DNA of 64,000 nt from Sagittula sp048553715 (GTDB lineage: Bacteria; Pseudomonadota; Alphaproteobacteria; Rhodobacterales; Rhodobacteraceae): positions 62,001-126,000 of the forward strand of contig NZ_JBLZNC010000001.1 of assembly GCF_048553715.1 (NCBI RefSeq), in the 5' to 3' direction. A program made the translations under genes and the position numbers. The notes beneath the pieces are model-generated. The model searched no databases. It saw only the letters and a list, made by a program, of their open reading frames with translations, and had not been told where the DNA came from. This document shows, piece after piece, positions 9,327-17,543 of the stretch (position 1 is the first letter of the stretch; each line of letters opens with the position of its first letter).

Positions 9327-9491
9327 ATGCCACGCGGCGTTAAGAAATCTGACCTGCCGCAAAAGGTTTGTGCCACCTGCGGGCGTCCCTTTGTCTGGCG
9401 CAAGAAATGGGCCAAGGACTGGGACAACGTGCGCTACTGTTCGCAGCGCTGCCGACAGGAGAAGCAGTCGGAGCCTCGAACCGTTTCGTGA
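9327..9491 (+). CDS. DUF2256 small zinc-type protein
   Basis: This 54-residue protein has a four-cysteine pattern (CATC ... CSQRC) and the DUF2256 signature KVCATCGRPFVWRKKW. A zinc ribbon is likely and the function is unknown; related domains are sometimes found fused to photolyase-like proteins (family knowledge). The start ATG 9327 follows CCGGAG. The stop abuts the stop of the convergent RND permease gene with no intergenic base. Confidence 0.88.
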   Translation: MPRGVKKSDLPQKVCATCGRPFVWRKKWAKDWDNVRYCSQRCRQEKQSEPRTVS

Positions 9492-12400
9492 CTACTCGGC
9501 GGCGCGCAGCGCGCGATCCTGTGCCGCCTCCGCCGGTGTCGGATCGACCCATTGGATTTCCGGCGCTTTGATCTGCTTTGCCTCCCGCTGAAGCGCCCAG
9601 TCGCGCGCGATGCGACTTCCCTTGCCAAAGGACGCGCGGCCAAGTTGAACCGCCATCCATTTGGCATAGGTGCCTGCCCAGATCCGGATTGCCAGCATCG
9701 ACGGGGTAAAGACCAGTGTCAGCACCGTCGCCGTGGCAAGACCAAAGACCACTGCCGTGGCAAGGTTTTTCCACCACAGCGCAGTGGGGCTGTCGATCGA
9801 ATAGCCACCATTGAAGAAATCCAGTGACAGGCCGAACATCATCGGCGCCAGCCCGGCCATCGTGGTGATCGTGGTCAGCAAAACAGGGCGAATGCGGTCC
9901 TCTGCGGTGCGCACGATGGCCTCGATCCGGGGCATGTAGCGGGCGTATTCCTGATAGGTATCGATCAGAACGATATTGTTGTTCACCACGATCCCCGCCA
10001 GCGCGACGATCCCCACGCCCGTCATGATGACAGAGAAAGACTGCCCCATGATGATCATGCCCCACAGCACACCCGCCACAGACATGACGACCGCCAGCAG
10101 CACCAGAACGGAATTGTAGAAGGAGTTGAACTGCGCCAGCAGGATGATGAACATCAGCCCCAGCGCACCGGCAAAGGCGCTTTGTAGAAAGGCTTGGGAT
10201 TCCGCCTGATCCTCTTGGTCGCCGGTCCATTCCCAAGCGATGCCCGCAGGCAGAGGGGCGGTGTCGAGCCATGTCGTGAGCGTTGCGATGCGTTCGTTCG
10301 GGGTGACTGGCACAATCGTGGCGTCGCCGTCCTCCCAGATGGCGCGTACGGATTGCGCTGTCTGCCCTTGGGACGCGGACAGCAGGGCGTAGCGTTTGCC
10401 ATTCGGCGCGGTGTAGACAGGATCGGCGCCCGCACCATCGGCCAAGGGGCGCAGAGTTGCGATGGTCTGCTCCCCCTCCACGATCTTGGCCAAACCGCTT
10501 GTGACATCCGCCTTCACATCGAAATAGCGTTTCTGGTCGATGCGGTTGATCTCGGCCAGTTTTTGCACCGGCTGGCGGGTGACGAAATTCGACAGCGGGA
10601 TCAGCCCGTCTGCGGTGCGGACCTTGAGCGTGTCGAGGGTGGACAGCACGCGATCCTCCTCGGGAAGGCGGACCCTGATCTCGATTTCCTCGTCCGATGA
10701 ATCCACCCGCATGGTGTCGAGCAGGATGCCGCGGGTGACAAGCTGCACCATGGCCCCCACGGTCGCCACATCCGCGCCATACAGACCGGCCTTTTCCACA
10801 TCCACATCGATCTGCCAGTCAATGCCGGGCAGGGGGCGGGTGTCCTCGATCAAGGTCAGGCCGGGGGTGGCTTCGAACTGCGCCCGTGCACGGCCAGCCG
10901 CCGTCAGCAGATCCTCCCAATTGTCGCCTTTGAGCCGCAGGTGCACCGGCTTGGCCGAGGCCGGACCGCGCGCTTGGGCAAGGATCTCGATCTCGATCCC
11001 GGGGATGCGGTTCAGCTTGGTGGTCAGGTCGTCGATGATCACATCGCCGTCGAGCTGCGCCAGCGTGACACTGTCGGCGTGGCTTGCGGCATAGGCGGCG
11101 CGATCCTCCCACGGAATGGTTTCGAACTGGACCTGCCCGATGGTGTCTTCGGGGGCTTCGGCACCGCCGGTGTTGTTATCTAGCCCGCCATCACCGGCAA
11201 AGGCAAAGGCGTTGAGAATACCGGGATGATCCAGCACAATCCGTTCGGCGCGGGCCACGATGGCGTCCTTTTCCACGAGCGACAGGTTGCCCCGCGCGCG
11301 CACATAGACAATGGCCTGTTCCGGCTCGCTTTCGACAAAGAAATCGGTGCCGTTGTTGTTCTGCCCGTAGTAGCCGAAACTGAAGATCACAAAGCCGATC
11401 ACGGCGGCAATGGTCACCAGCGGCATGATGGGATTGCCCGCGATGAAATGCATGACCCGGCCAAAGACCGAACGGCGATAGCTGCCTTCGATGCGGCGCG
11501 GTTTGCGCTGGGGGGCGGCTGCGTCCATCACCACAGAGGACAGCACGCCAAAGGCCAGAAAGACGACGATCCCCGGCAGACGTGCGCCTAGACCCGTCGC
11601 CTGTGTCTCGCCGAGATAGGACGGGTTCAGCACCATTATGGCACCGGTGAACAAGCCGAACAGGGCAACAGGCACCAAGGCCAGCCGCAGCCACAAGGGC
11701 GCCGCTTGACGCAAGCCCTGTCCCATGCGGTGGATGTTGCGTGACCAACGCCCAGACACGCCGCCCATCACCGGCAGGTAGATCAGCGCCACCACCAGAG
11801 AGGCGGAGAGCACAAAGATCAGCGTCACAGGCAGCATGCCCATGAATTGCCCCGGCACGCCCGGCCAGAACAGCATCGGCAAAAAGGCGCAAAGCGTCGT
11901 GGCGGTCGATGACACCACGGGCCAGAACATGCGATGCGCCGCCTCGACATAGGCGTGCATCGGGCCGGACCCTTCGTCGATGCGCTTGTCGGCGTATTCC
12001 ACCACAACGATGGCCCCGTCCACCAGCATCCCCACCGCAAGGATCAGCCCGAACATCACGATGTTGGACACGGTGACCCCCATCAGTGCCAGCAGCAGGA
12101 AACACAGCAAAAAGGAGGTGGGAATGGCAAAGCCCACCAGCAGCGCTGGCCGCAGCCCGAGCGAGGCCAGCACCACGATCATCACCAGCGCAATCGCCGT
12201 CAGCACCGATCCTTCGAGCTGTGTCACCATGGACGACACCTGCCGCGACTGGTCGTTCGACGCCCCAAGGTCGAGCACCGCACGCAGCTGAGGGGGCCAT
12301 TGGGCCTCTGCCTCGGCGATGACGGCACGCACCTCGTTGGCGGTGTCGATGATGTTGAACCCTTTGCGTTTGACCACTTGCAGCGCCACGGTGCTTTGAC

Positions 12401-13223
12401 CGTTGAACCGTGCAGTGCCGGTGCGGTCCTCAAAGGTCAGGCGGATCTCGGCCAGCTCGCCCAGCGTCACGGTGCGCTGGCCATTGGTTTTCACCGGCAG
12501 GCTGTAGATGTCCTGACTTTCCTCGAAAGAGGCAGGGATCTTGACCGCAAATGTTCCCTGTTCGGTTTCGATCTCGCCGGCCGCGATCAGCTGGTTGTTG
12601 TTCTGCACCACATTGATCAGCTCGGCCGCTGTGATGTTATAGCTTTCCAGTCGCAGCGGATCGATGATGACCTCGACCATTTCGTCGCGGTTGCCGGCAA
12701 TCCCGGCCTCCAGCACAGCATCCAGACCTTCGACGCGATCCTGCAGATCTTTGGCAATGCGGGCCATGGTGCGTTCAGGCACCGGGCCAGTCAGGTTGAC
12801 GATCAGGATGGGGAATTCGGAAAAGTTGATCTCGTTGATCGAATACTGTTCTGCGCCGCTGGGAAACTTGCCTTCGGCGTTGTTCATCCCGTCGCGCACG
12901 TCGGCGATGATCTTGGTCTTGTCCCAGCCGAATTCGAATTCCAGCGCCACACCGGCATAGCCTTCGGCTGCGGTTCCCGACATGGATTTCAGCCCATCGA
13001 GATCGGACAGTTCCGTTTCCATCGGCTTGACCAACAGCCGCTCTGCATCGGCGGCGGAGATGCCGGGGAAGGGCACAGAGACGAACAGCGCCGGAATTTC
13101 AATGTCGGGCTCGCCCTCTTTGGGCAGGGTGGCATAGGCCCAGCCGCCTGCCAGCAGGGACAGAGCGATAAAGGCCAGAACCATGCGGGCGCGCTGGGCG
13201 GCCCAGTCGATGATGCCGGTCAT
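9492..13223 (-). CDS. RND efflux permease (AcrB/CzcA superfamily), enlarged
   Basis: This is an inner-membrane proton-driven RND pump subunit. It has an N-terminal TM1, porter-domain loop, TM2-6 with the proton-relay Asp D402 (GMLVDGAIVVVEY), and a repeated second half ending in TM8-12 (MTGVGIVALAGIVVNNNIVL). At 1243 residues it is about 200 longer than AcrB. Part of the excess is an insert of about 80 residues between TM6 and TM7 with two extra hydrophobic stretches (around 511-531 and 548-567), and part lies near residue 960-1000 in the second porter loop. Its start overlaps the adaptor stop by 4 bases, so the two are translationally coupled. No outer-membrane channel gene is nearby. Substrate unknown. 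Confidence 0.93.
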   Translation of the reverse strand: MTGIIDWAAQRARMVLAFIALSLLAGGWAYATLPKEGEPDIEIPALFVSVPFPGISAADAERLLVKPMETELSDLDGLKSMSGTAAEGYAGVALEFEFGWDKTKIIADVRDGMNNAEGKFPSGAEQYSINEINFSEFPILIVNLTGPVPERTMARIAKDLQDRVEGLDAVLEAGIAGNRDEMVEVIIDPLRLESYNITAAELINVVQNNNQLIAAGEIETEQGTFAVKIPASFEESQDIYSLPVKTNGQRTVTLGELAEIRLTFEDRTGTARFNGQSTVALQVVKRKGFNIIDTANEVRAVIAEAEAQWPPQLRAVLDLGASNDQSRQVSSMVTQLEGSVLTAIALVMIVVLASLGLRPALLVGFAIPTSFLLCFLLLALMGVTVSNIVMFGLILAVGMLVDGAIVVVEYADKRIDEGSGPMHAYVEAAHRMFWPVVSSTATTLCAFLPMLFWPGVPGQFMGMLPVTLIFVLSASLVVALIYLPVMGGVSGRWSRNIHRMGQGLRQAAPLWLRLALVPVALFGLFTGAIMVLNPSYLGETQATGLGARLPGIVVFLAFGVLSSVVMDAAAPQRKPRRIEGSYRRSVFGRVMHFIAGNPIMPLVTIAAVIGFVIFSFGYYGQNNNGTDFFVESEPEQAIVYVRARGNLSLVEKDAIVARAERIVLDHPGILNAFAFAGDGGLDNNTGGAEAPEDTIGQVQFETIPWEDRAAYAASHADSVTLAQLDGDVIIDDLTTKLNRIPGIEIEILAQARGPASAKPVHLRLKGDNWEDLLTAAGRARAQFEATPGLTLIEDTRPLPGIDWQIDVDVEKAGLYGADVATVGAMVQLVTRGILLDTMRVDSSDEEIEIRVRLPEEDRVLSTLDTLKVRTADGLIPLSNFVTRQPVQKLAEINRIDQKRYFDVKADVTSGLAKIVEGEQTIATLRPLADGAGADPVYTAPNGKRYALLSASQGQTAQSVRAIWEDGDATIVPVTPNERIATLTTWLDTAPLPAGIAWEWTGDQEDQAESQAFLQSAFAGALGLMFIILLAQFNSFYNSVLVLLAVVMSVAGVLWGMIIMGQSFSVIMTGVGIVALAGIVVNNNIVLIDTYQEYARYMPRIEAIVRTAEDRIRPVLLTTITTMAGLAPMMFGLSLDFFNGGYSIDSPTALWWKNLATAVVFGLATATVLTLVFTPSMLAIRIWAGTYAKWMAVQLGRASFGKGSRIARDWALQREAKQIKAPEIQWVDPTPAEAAQDRALRAAE

Positions 13224-15058
13224 TGAATGACCTCCTCGAATTGGGCAGCTACGGGCACCCCGTCGGTCACGTATTCCTGTCCAAGGATAATGACATCGGC
13301 GCTGTCGGGCAGGCCGCTGACCCAGACCCCGTCGCGGGTGTCGCGCAGCACGGACACGGCGGCGAATTGTGCACGCCCCGCGTCATCCACCAGCCGCACG
13401 CCCAGATCACCATTGTCGTTGAGGGTCAGCGCGGACTGAGGCAACAGATGCGCCTGCGCGCCTTCGGCGGCGATCACGATATCGACGGTTTGCCCGTCGC
13501 GGATGGACAGATCCGCGTTCGGCACGGTCAGTTCGACCAGAAAGGTGCGCGTTACCGGATCGGCGCTGCGCGAGACAAAGCTGACCTGTCCTGTGACCTC
13601 GCGCCCGTCGATCAGACGCGCGGTGGCCTGCGCGCCTTGTTCGATCCGCCCGACCGAGGATTCGGGCACAAAACCGGCGATCTTGATCGGGTCGATCTGG
13701 ATGATGGTGGCGCAGACGCTGCCCGCTTCGGGGTTGAGCAGCGCGCCAAGCTCCGCCGTGTCCGACTCCAGCACGCCACCAAAAGGCGCATAGAGGCTGA
13801 GCCGTTCGATGTCCTGACGGGTAGTGGCCAGCGCGGCCTCGGCGCTTTGAATGCCGCTGAGCGCATTTTCCTCGCCCGCCTTGGCGGTCTCGATCCCGGC
13901 TACGGCCCCTTCAAGCGCGGCGGTGCTGGCGCTGACGGCGGCGCGCGCGCCTTCGACCTGGCTTAGCGCGGATTGCACGGCGGCGCGGGCGCTTTCGATA
14001 TTGCTGCGGGCGGTTTCGATGCCTGCGCGGGCGTTCTGGATCTGGCTTTCGGCGGCGCGCACAGCGGCACGGGCGCTTTCCACCTGACTTTCTGCAGAGG
14101 CCACCTGCGCGCGCGCGCCTTCCAGCGCGCCCTTGGCCTGTTCCACGGCGGCATCCGCGGCTTTGACCCCCGCCAAGGCGGATTGCTCGCCGGCTTTCGC
14201 GCTTTCAAATGCGGCTTGGGCAGAGGCCAGAGCAATTTCACCGGCAAAGCCGCTGCGGTTGAGGCGGGAGTTCGCGTTAAGGCTGATGTCTGCCTCGCGG
14301 ACACGGGCCTCGGCCTCGCGCAGGCGGGCCTGTGCCTCGGGGCGGCCTGCTTCGGCCTGCGCCAATGCGGCTTCGGCTGCGGGGACGTTGGCCTGCGCCT
14401 GACGCAGCGCGGCCTCGGCGGCGGGCACCATGGCGCGGGCCTCGGTCAGGCGGGCTTCGGCCTCCGGCAGGCGGGCCTGTGCCTCGAGCAGACCGGCTTC
14501 GGCGGCGGGCACGCTGGCGCGGGCCTGTGCCAGACTGGCCTCGGCTGCGGGGACATTGGCCTCGGCCTCGAGGATCGCAGCTCGGGCGGCGGGTTCCTGA
14601 GCCTGTGCCTCCAGCAGGCGGGCGCGGGCTTCGGGCAGGCGGGCGCGGGCCTCGGACAATCGCGCCTGCGCCTCTTGCAGGGATACGCCACGGGTGCCGG
14701 GCGCGATTTCGCACAGCAGATCGCCCGCCTCGACCAATGCGCCGCGCCGCAGCGGGTCGTTGACCACCTTGCCACGCGTTTCCGGCACCACATCCACCTG
14801 ACGCATGGCCTGTGTTTCGCCCCGCAACTGCACGGCGCTGTCGATTTCCTGCGACAGCGACCGGCGCGCCATGACCGAGATGGACGGCTGTTCGCTCACT
14901 CGGCTATCGGTGGTGCCTTGGGGTGCTGCGTCTGCGGGGCTGTCGGCTTGGGCGGTTTCAGGCGCGCCGGTCCAGCCAAGAAGCGCCTCGCGCTCCATCA
15001 CCAAAAGGTACAAAACCGCCGCGACAATGATCGCCGTAAGGATGGAGAGGATTTTCAT
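13220..15058 (-). CDS. RND periplasmic adaptor with giant repeat hairpin
   Basis: This membrane-fusion protein (612 residues) has one N-terminal membrane anchor (residues 5-21), a lipoyl half (RGKVVNDPLRRGALVEAGDLLCEI), a very long Ala/Glu-rich helical hairpin (about residues 125-418), the second lipoyl half (LSLYAPFGGVLES) and a beta-barrel/MP domain (IKIAGFVPESSVGRI). Each hairpin arm is about ten tandem 14-residue units such as ANVPAAEAALAQAE. The turn at 265-278 (RLNRSGFAGEIALA) resembles the channel-docking tip of adaptors. The start at 15056-15058 has GGAAAG upstream. It forms an operon with the permease. Confidence 0.92.
   Translation of the reverse strand: MKILSILTAIIVAAVLYLLVMEREALLGWTGAPETAQADSPADAAPQGTTDSRVSEQPSISVMARRSLSQEIDSAVQLRGETQAMRQVDVVPETRGKVVNDPLRRGALVEAGDLLCEIAPGTRGVSLQEAQARLSEARARLPEARARLLEAQAQEPAARAAILEAEANVPAAEASLAQARASVPAAEAGLLEAQARLPEAEARLTEARAMVPAAEAALRQAQANVPAAEAALAQAEAGRPEAQARLREAEARVREADISLNANSRLNRSGFAGEIALASAQAAFESAKAGEQSALAGVKAADAAVEQAKGALEGARAQVASAESQVESARAAVRAAESQIQNARAGIETARSNIESARAAVQSALSQVEGARAAVSASTAALEGAVAGIETAKAGEENALSGIQSAEAALATTRQDIERLSLYAPFGGVLESDTAELGALLNPEAGSVCATIIQIDPIKIAGFVPESSVGRIEQGAQATARLIDGREVTGQVSFVSRSADPVTRTFLVELTVPNADLSIRDGQTVDIVIAAEGAQAHLLPQSALTLNDNGDLGVRLVDDAGRAQFAAVSVLRDTRDGVWVSGLPDSADVIILGQEYVTDGVPVAAQFEEVIQ
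13805..14686 (-). repeat. 42-bp period coding repeat (14-residue helical units)
   Basis: About 20 consecutive degenerate 42-bp units encode the two arms of the adaptor hairpin, interrupted once by the tip. The first ten units carry the pattern A-x-[VL]-P-[AE]-A-[ER]-A-x-L-x-[EQ]-A-x. The second ten lack the proline and carry S-x-x-E-[SG]-A-x-A-x-[VI]. Divergence between units means they are ancient or under selection rather than a fresh slippage tract. Confidence 0.85.
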
Positions 15059-15377
15059 GGCCGGTCTTTCCGATAGTGGCGCATCACGCAACTGACAGCA
15101 GCTTAGCCGAGCGGGGCGGCAAACGGGGCGCGCGTTAGGTCGCAGGTGTCAAAATAGTGCTAATCAATACACCCAAATGTCTAGGCAGCGTTTTGTATTG
15201 CCGCAAGCCTCATGGGGCGATTGTGCATGAAAGCGGGCAGGTTGAGCCGGATTGTCCCAATTGTCGGTCCTTTCTGGCACAGCGCAGGGCATCGCCTATG
15301 GCGGACGATCTGGCCTGCAGGTGTTGGCAAGCCCACGGCCAGCCTGTAAGGAGAAGCAAATTCTACGGGGGGCGCAT
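15059..15377. other. Divergent intergenic region, adaptor / yfgM-like
   Basis: These 319 bases separate two divergent starts and presumably hold both promoters. The middle (15150-15200) is the most AT-rich part. I find no convincing -35/-10 pair, hairpin or RNA gene. AAGGAG at 15348-15353 sits too far from GTG 15378 to be its obvious ribosome-binding site; the G-run at 15367-15372 is closer. Confidence 0.5.
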
Positions 15378-16037
15378 GTGAGCGATACCGACAGTTTCAT
15401 CGATGAGGTGACCGAAGAGGTCAAACGCGACCGTCTGTATGCGCAGATGCGCAAATACGGCTGGATTGCTGTGGTGGCCGTGGTCGTGCTGGTGGGCGGC
15501 ACCGCCTGGAGCGAGTATCGCAAAGCGCAGGATCGCGCCGCGGCTGAAGCTTTGGGCGATCAGGTTCTGGCGGCTTTATCCGAACCCGATAGCACCGCAC
15601 AGGCCGAGGCATTGGACGCGGTCTCTGCCGAGACGCCGGGTGCGCGGGCGTTGGCGCAAATGCTCGCCGCCGAGGCGCTGGCCGAAGCAGGCGATACCGA
15701 TGCCGCTGTCAACCGCCTGCAAGCTATCGCAGAAGATGACGGTGTCGAAGGCATTTACCGCCAGATCGCACAGTACAAGGCGCTGACCTTGGGCGCGTCT
15801 GTCCTGTCGGCTGAGGACCGCCGCGCGGGCTTTGAAAGCCTTTCGGTTGCGGGCCAACCCCTGCGCCTTTTGGCAGAGGAACAGCTCGCCCTGATCGAGA
15901 TCGAGGCGGGCGACACCGACGCCGCGCTGATGCGTCTGACCGCCATCGTGGCGGACGCCGAAGTCAGCACAGGCTTGCGTCGTCGCGCAACTCAGTTGAT
16001 TGTGGCGCTGGGTGGCGATCTGCCGGAACAGGCATAA
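15378..16037 (+). CDS. YfgM-like TPR membrane protein
   Basis: This 219-residue protein has a short cytoplasmic N-terminus (SDTDSFIDEVTEEVKRDRLYAQMRKYG), one membrane helix (WIAVVAVVVLVGGTAW) and a periplasmic TPR-like repeat region. This is the layout of YfgM, a SecYEG-associated periplasmic chaperone partner in E. coli. Gene order (this gene, bamB, der) matches the enterobacterial yfgM-bamB-der order, which supports the assignment. The start is inferred as GTG 15378 because residues upstream lack family character; ATT 15360 after AAGGAG is a remote alternative. Confidence 0.8.
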   Translation: MSDTDSFIDEVTEEVKRDRLYAQMRKYGWIAVVAVVVLVGGTAWSEYRKAQDRAAAEALGDQVLAALSEPDSTAQAEALDAVSAETPGARALAQMLAAEALAEAGDTDAAVNRLQAIAEDDGVEGIYRQIAQYKALTLGASVLSAEDRRAGFESLSVAGQPLRLLAEEQLALIEIEAGDTDAALMRLTAIVADAEVSTGLRRRATQLIVALGGDLPEQA

Positions 16038-16050
16038 GCCAATGCCAACG

Positions 16051-16077
16051 GGCAGGCGGGCTGGCTCCGCCGCCCCC
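16051..16077 (+). other. GC-rich intergenic hairpin
   Basis: GGCGG ... CCGCC with flanking GC pairing lies between the yfgM-like gene and bamB and is followed by CCCCCAAATATCAAGGACC. It has no T-run, so it is unlikely to be a strong terminator. It resembles the element at 6300-6341. Confidence 0.4.
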
Positions 16078-16127
16078 AAATATCAAGGACCGGCAATAGG
16101 GTCCGACGGGCTGGAAGAGGTAACACT

Positions 16128-17456
16128 ATGCAGCGCAAGGCAACCATCCTGACAACGCTTGGCATTCTTGCTTTGGCGGGCTGTAGCGAACGTGATCCCA
16201 TCCTGCCCGGCGAGCGATTGAACGTGCGCGAGGTTCTGGAAACCCGCGCGGGCACGGATGCGGCAGAGGTCGTTAACCAATCCTTGCCGCTGTCCGTTCC
16301 GGCGGCGGTGTCCAACGCATCATGGGCGCAAAGCCCGGTCAGCCCCGGTGTGCGCGTGTCCAACGCGGCCCTGTCTGCGGTGCCCCAGCCCTTGTTTGCC
16401 ACGTCCATCGGGACGGGCGACACGCGCCGGACCCGTCTGAATGCCGATCCCGTGGTGGCCGATGGCCGCATCTACACGATGGATTCCCAATCCGTGGTGC
16501 GTGCCACCGCTGCGAATGGCGAGGCATTGTGGTCCGTGGATCTGACCCCGGCCCGCGAAGGCGCTGCCGTCACCCAAGGCGGTGGTCTGGCCCGTGGCGG
16601 CAATGCGCTGTTCGTCGCTTCCGGCTACGGCGAGGTGGTGGCGCTTGACCCCGCGACGGGGGCCGAGCTTTGGACGCAAAAGCTTGGCGGGACCGCGACC
16701 GGTGCGCCAAGCTATGCGGACGGTCTGGTTTATATCGTTTCCGGCGATACCACCGGTTGGGCGATCGAGGCCGACACAGGCCGCGTGCGCTGGCAGATGG
16801 AAGGGCAGGGCGACGTCAACAACGTGGCCGGTGCGCCCGCGCCTGCAGTGGGCGACCAGCATGTGGTCTTTGCCTTTGGCAACGGCACGATCCAAGGCGC
16901 CTTTCGCGAGGGTGGTCTGCGGCTGTGGAGCACGGAACTGGTGGGGCGCCGCAACGGTGTGACCGTGGCGGGCATCGACGACATCACCGGCGATCCGCTG
17001 ATTTCCGGCGGCACGGTCTATGCGGGCAACCATTCGGGGCGCGTCGCGGCCTTTACCCTGTATGATGGCGAGCGGCTTTGGTCGGCGGAATATGGCGCTC
17101 TGGGACCGCTCTGGCCTGCGGGCGATAGCGTATTCTTCGTTTCTGACCGCCACCAGCTTGTGCGGCTGAACGCCAACACCGGCACGCCGGTCTGGGAAAT
17201 CGACTTGCCCGGTTACAAACCCACACGCCGTCCGAACAAACGCCGCGCCGACGCCTATGCCAACCTAGGCCCCGTGATGGCGGGGGGGCGTTTGTGGGTG
17301 GCAGGCTCTGACGGGCAGCTGCGCGGATTTGATCCCGCCAGCGGCGCGCAAGTGGCCAGCATCGAGATCCCCGGCGGTGCGACGACGCGCCCCGTGGTTG
17401 CAGGCAACACGCTGTATGTCGTGTCCAAAAAAGGTGTCCTTCACGCCTACCGCTAA
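16128..17456 (+). CDS. bamB: Outer-membrane assembly lipoprotein BamB-like (PQQ propeller)
   Basis: The 442-residue product begins with a lipoprotein signal peptide ending in the lipobox LALAGC (Cys19). It then has repeated PQQ-type beta-propeller blades (for example SVVRATAANGEALWSVDL, VVALDPATGAELWTQKLGG, LRGFDPASGAQVASIEI). BamB is the scaffold lipoprotein of the BAM complex that folds beta-barrel proteins into the outer membrane. Its place between yfgM-like and der genes supports this over other PQQ-repeat proteins. A 90-base spacer separates it from the upstream gene. Confidence 0.9.
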   Translation: MQRKATILTTLGILALAGCSERDPILPGERLNVREVLETRAGTDAAEVVNQSLPLSVPAAVSNASWAQSPVSPGVRVSNAALSAVPQPLFATSIGTGDTRRTRLNADPVVADGRIYTMDSQSVVRATAANGEALWSVDLTPAREGAAVTQGGGLARGGNALFVASGYGEVVALDPATGAELWTQKLGGTATGAPSYADGLVYIVSGDTTGWAIEADTGRVRWQMEGQGDVNNVAGAPAPAVGDQHVVFAFGNGTIQGAFREGGLRLWSTELVGRRNGVTVAGIDDITGDPLISGGTVYAGNHSGRVAAFTLYDGERLWSAEYGALGPLWPAGDSVFFVSDRHQLVRLNANTGTPVWEIDLPGYKPTRRPNKRRADAYANLGPVMAGGRLWVAGSDGQLRGFDPASGAQVASIEIPGGATTRPVVAGNTLYVVSKKGVLHAYR

Positions 17457-17543
17457 GGGCGTGGACATCCATTGGCGCGCGGGGGCTTTCGCCGCGCGTG
17501 AAAATGCGCTAGATGCGCGGCTTGATCCGCGGAGCCGTTTCCA

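Noticed and set aside
11934..13226. Plus-strand open frame of 430 codons antisense to the RND permease
   Set aside because: His/Gln-rich shadow of a clearly coding gene with conserved membrane helices.
13805..14686. Tandem 42-bp DNA repeats considered as a CRISPR array or minisatellite
   Set aside because: Units are contiguous, diverged, have no spacers and encode a periodic helix in frame with the adaptor.
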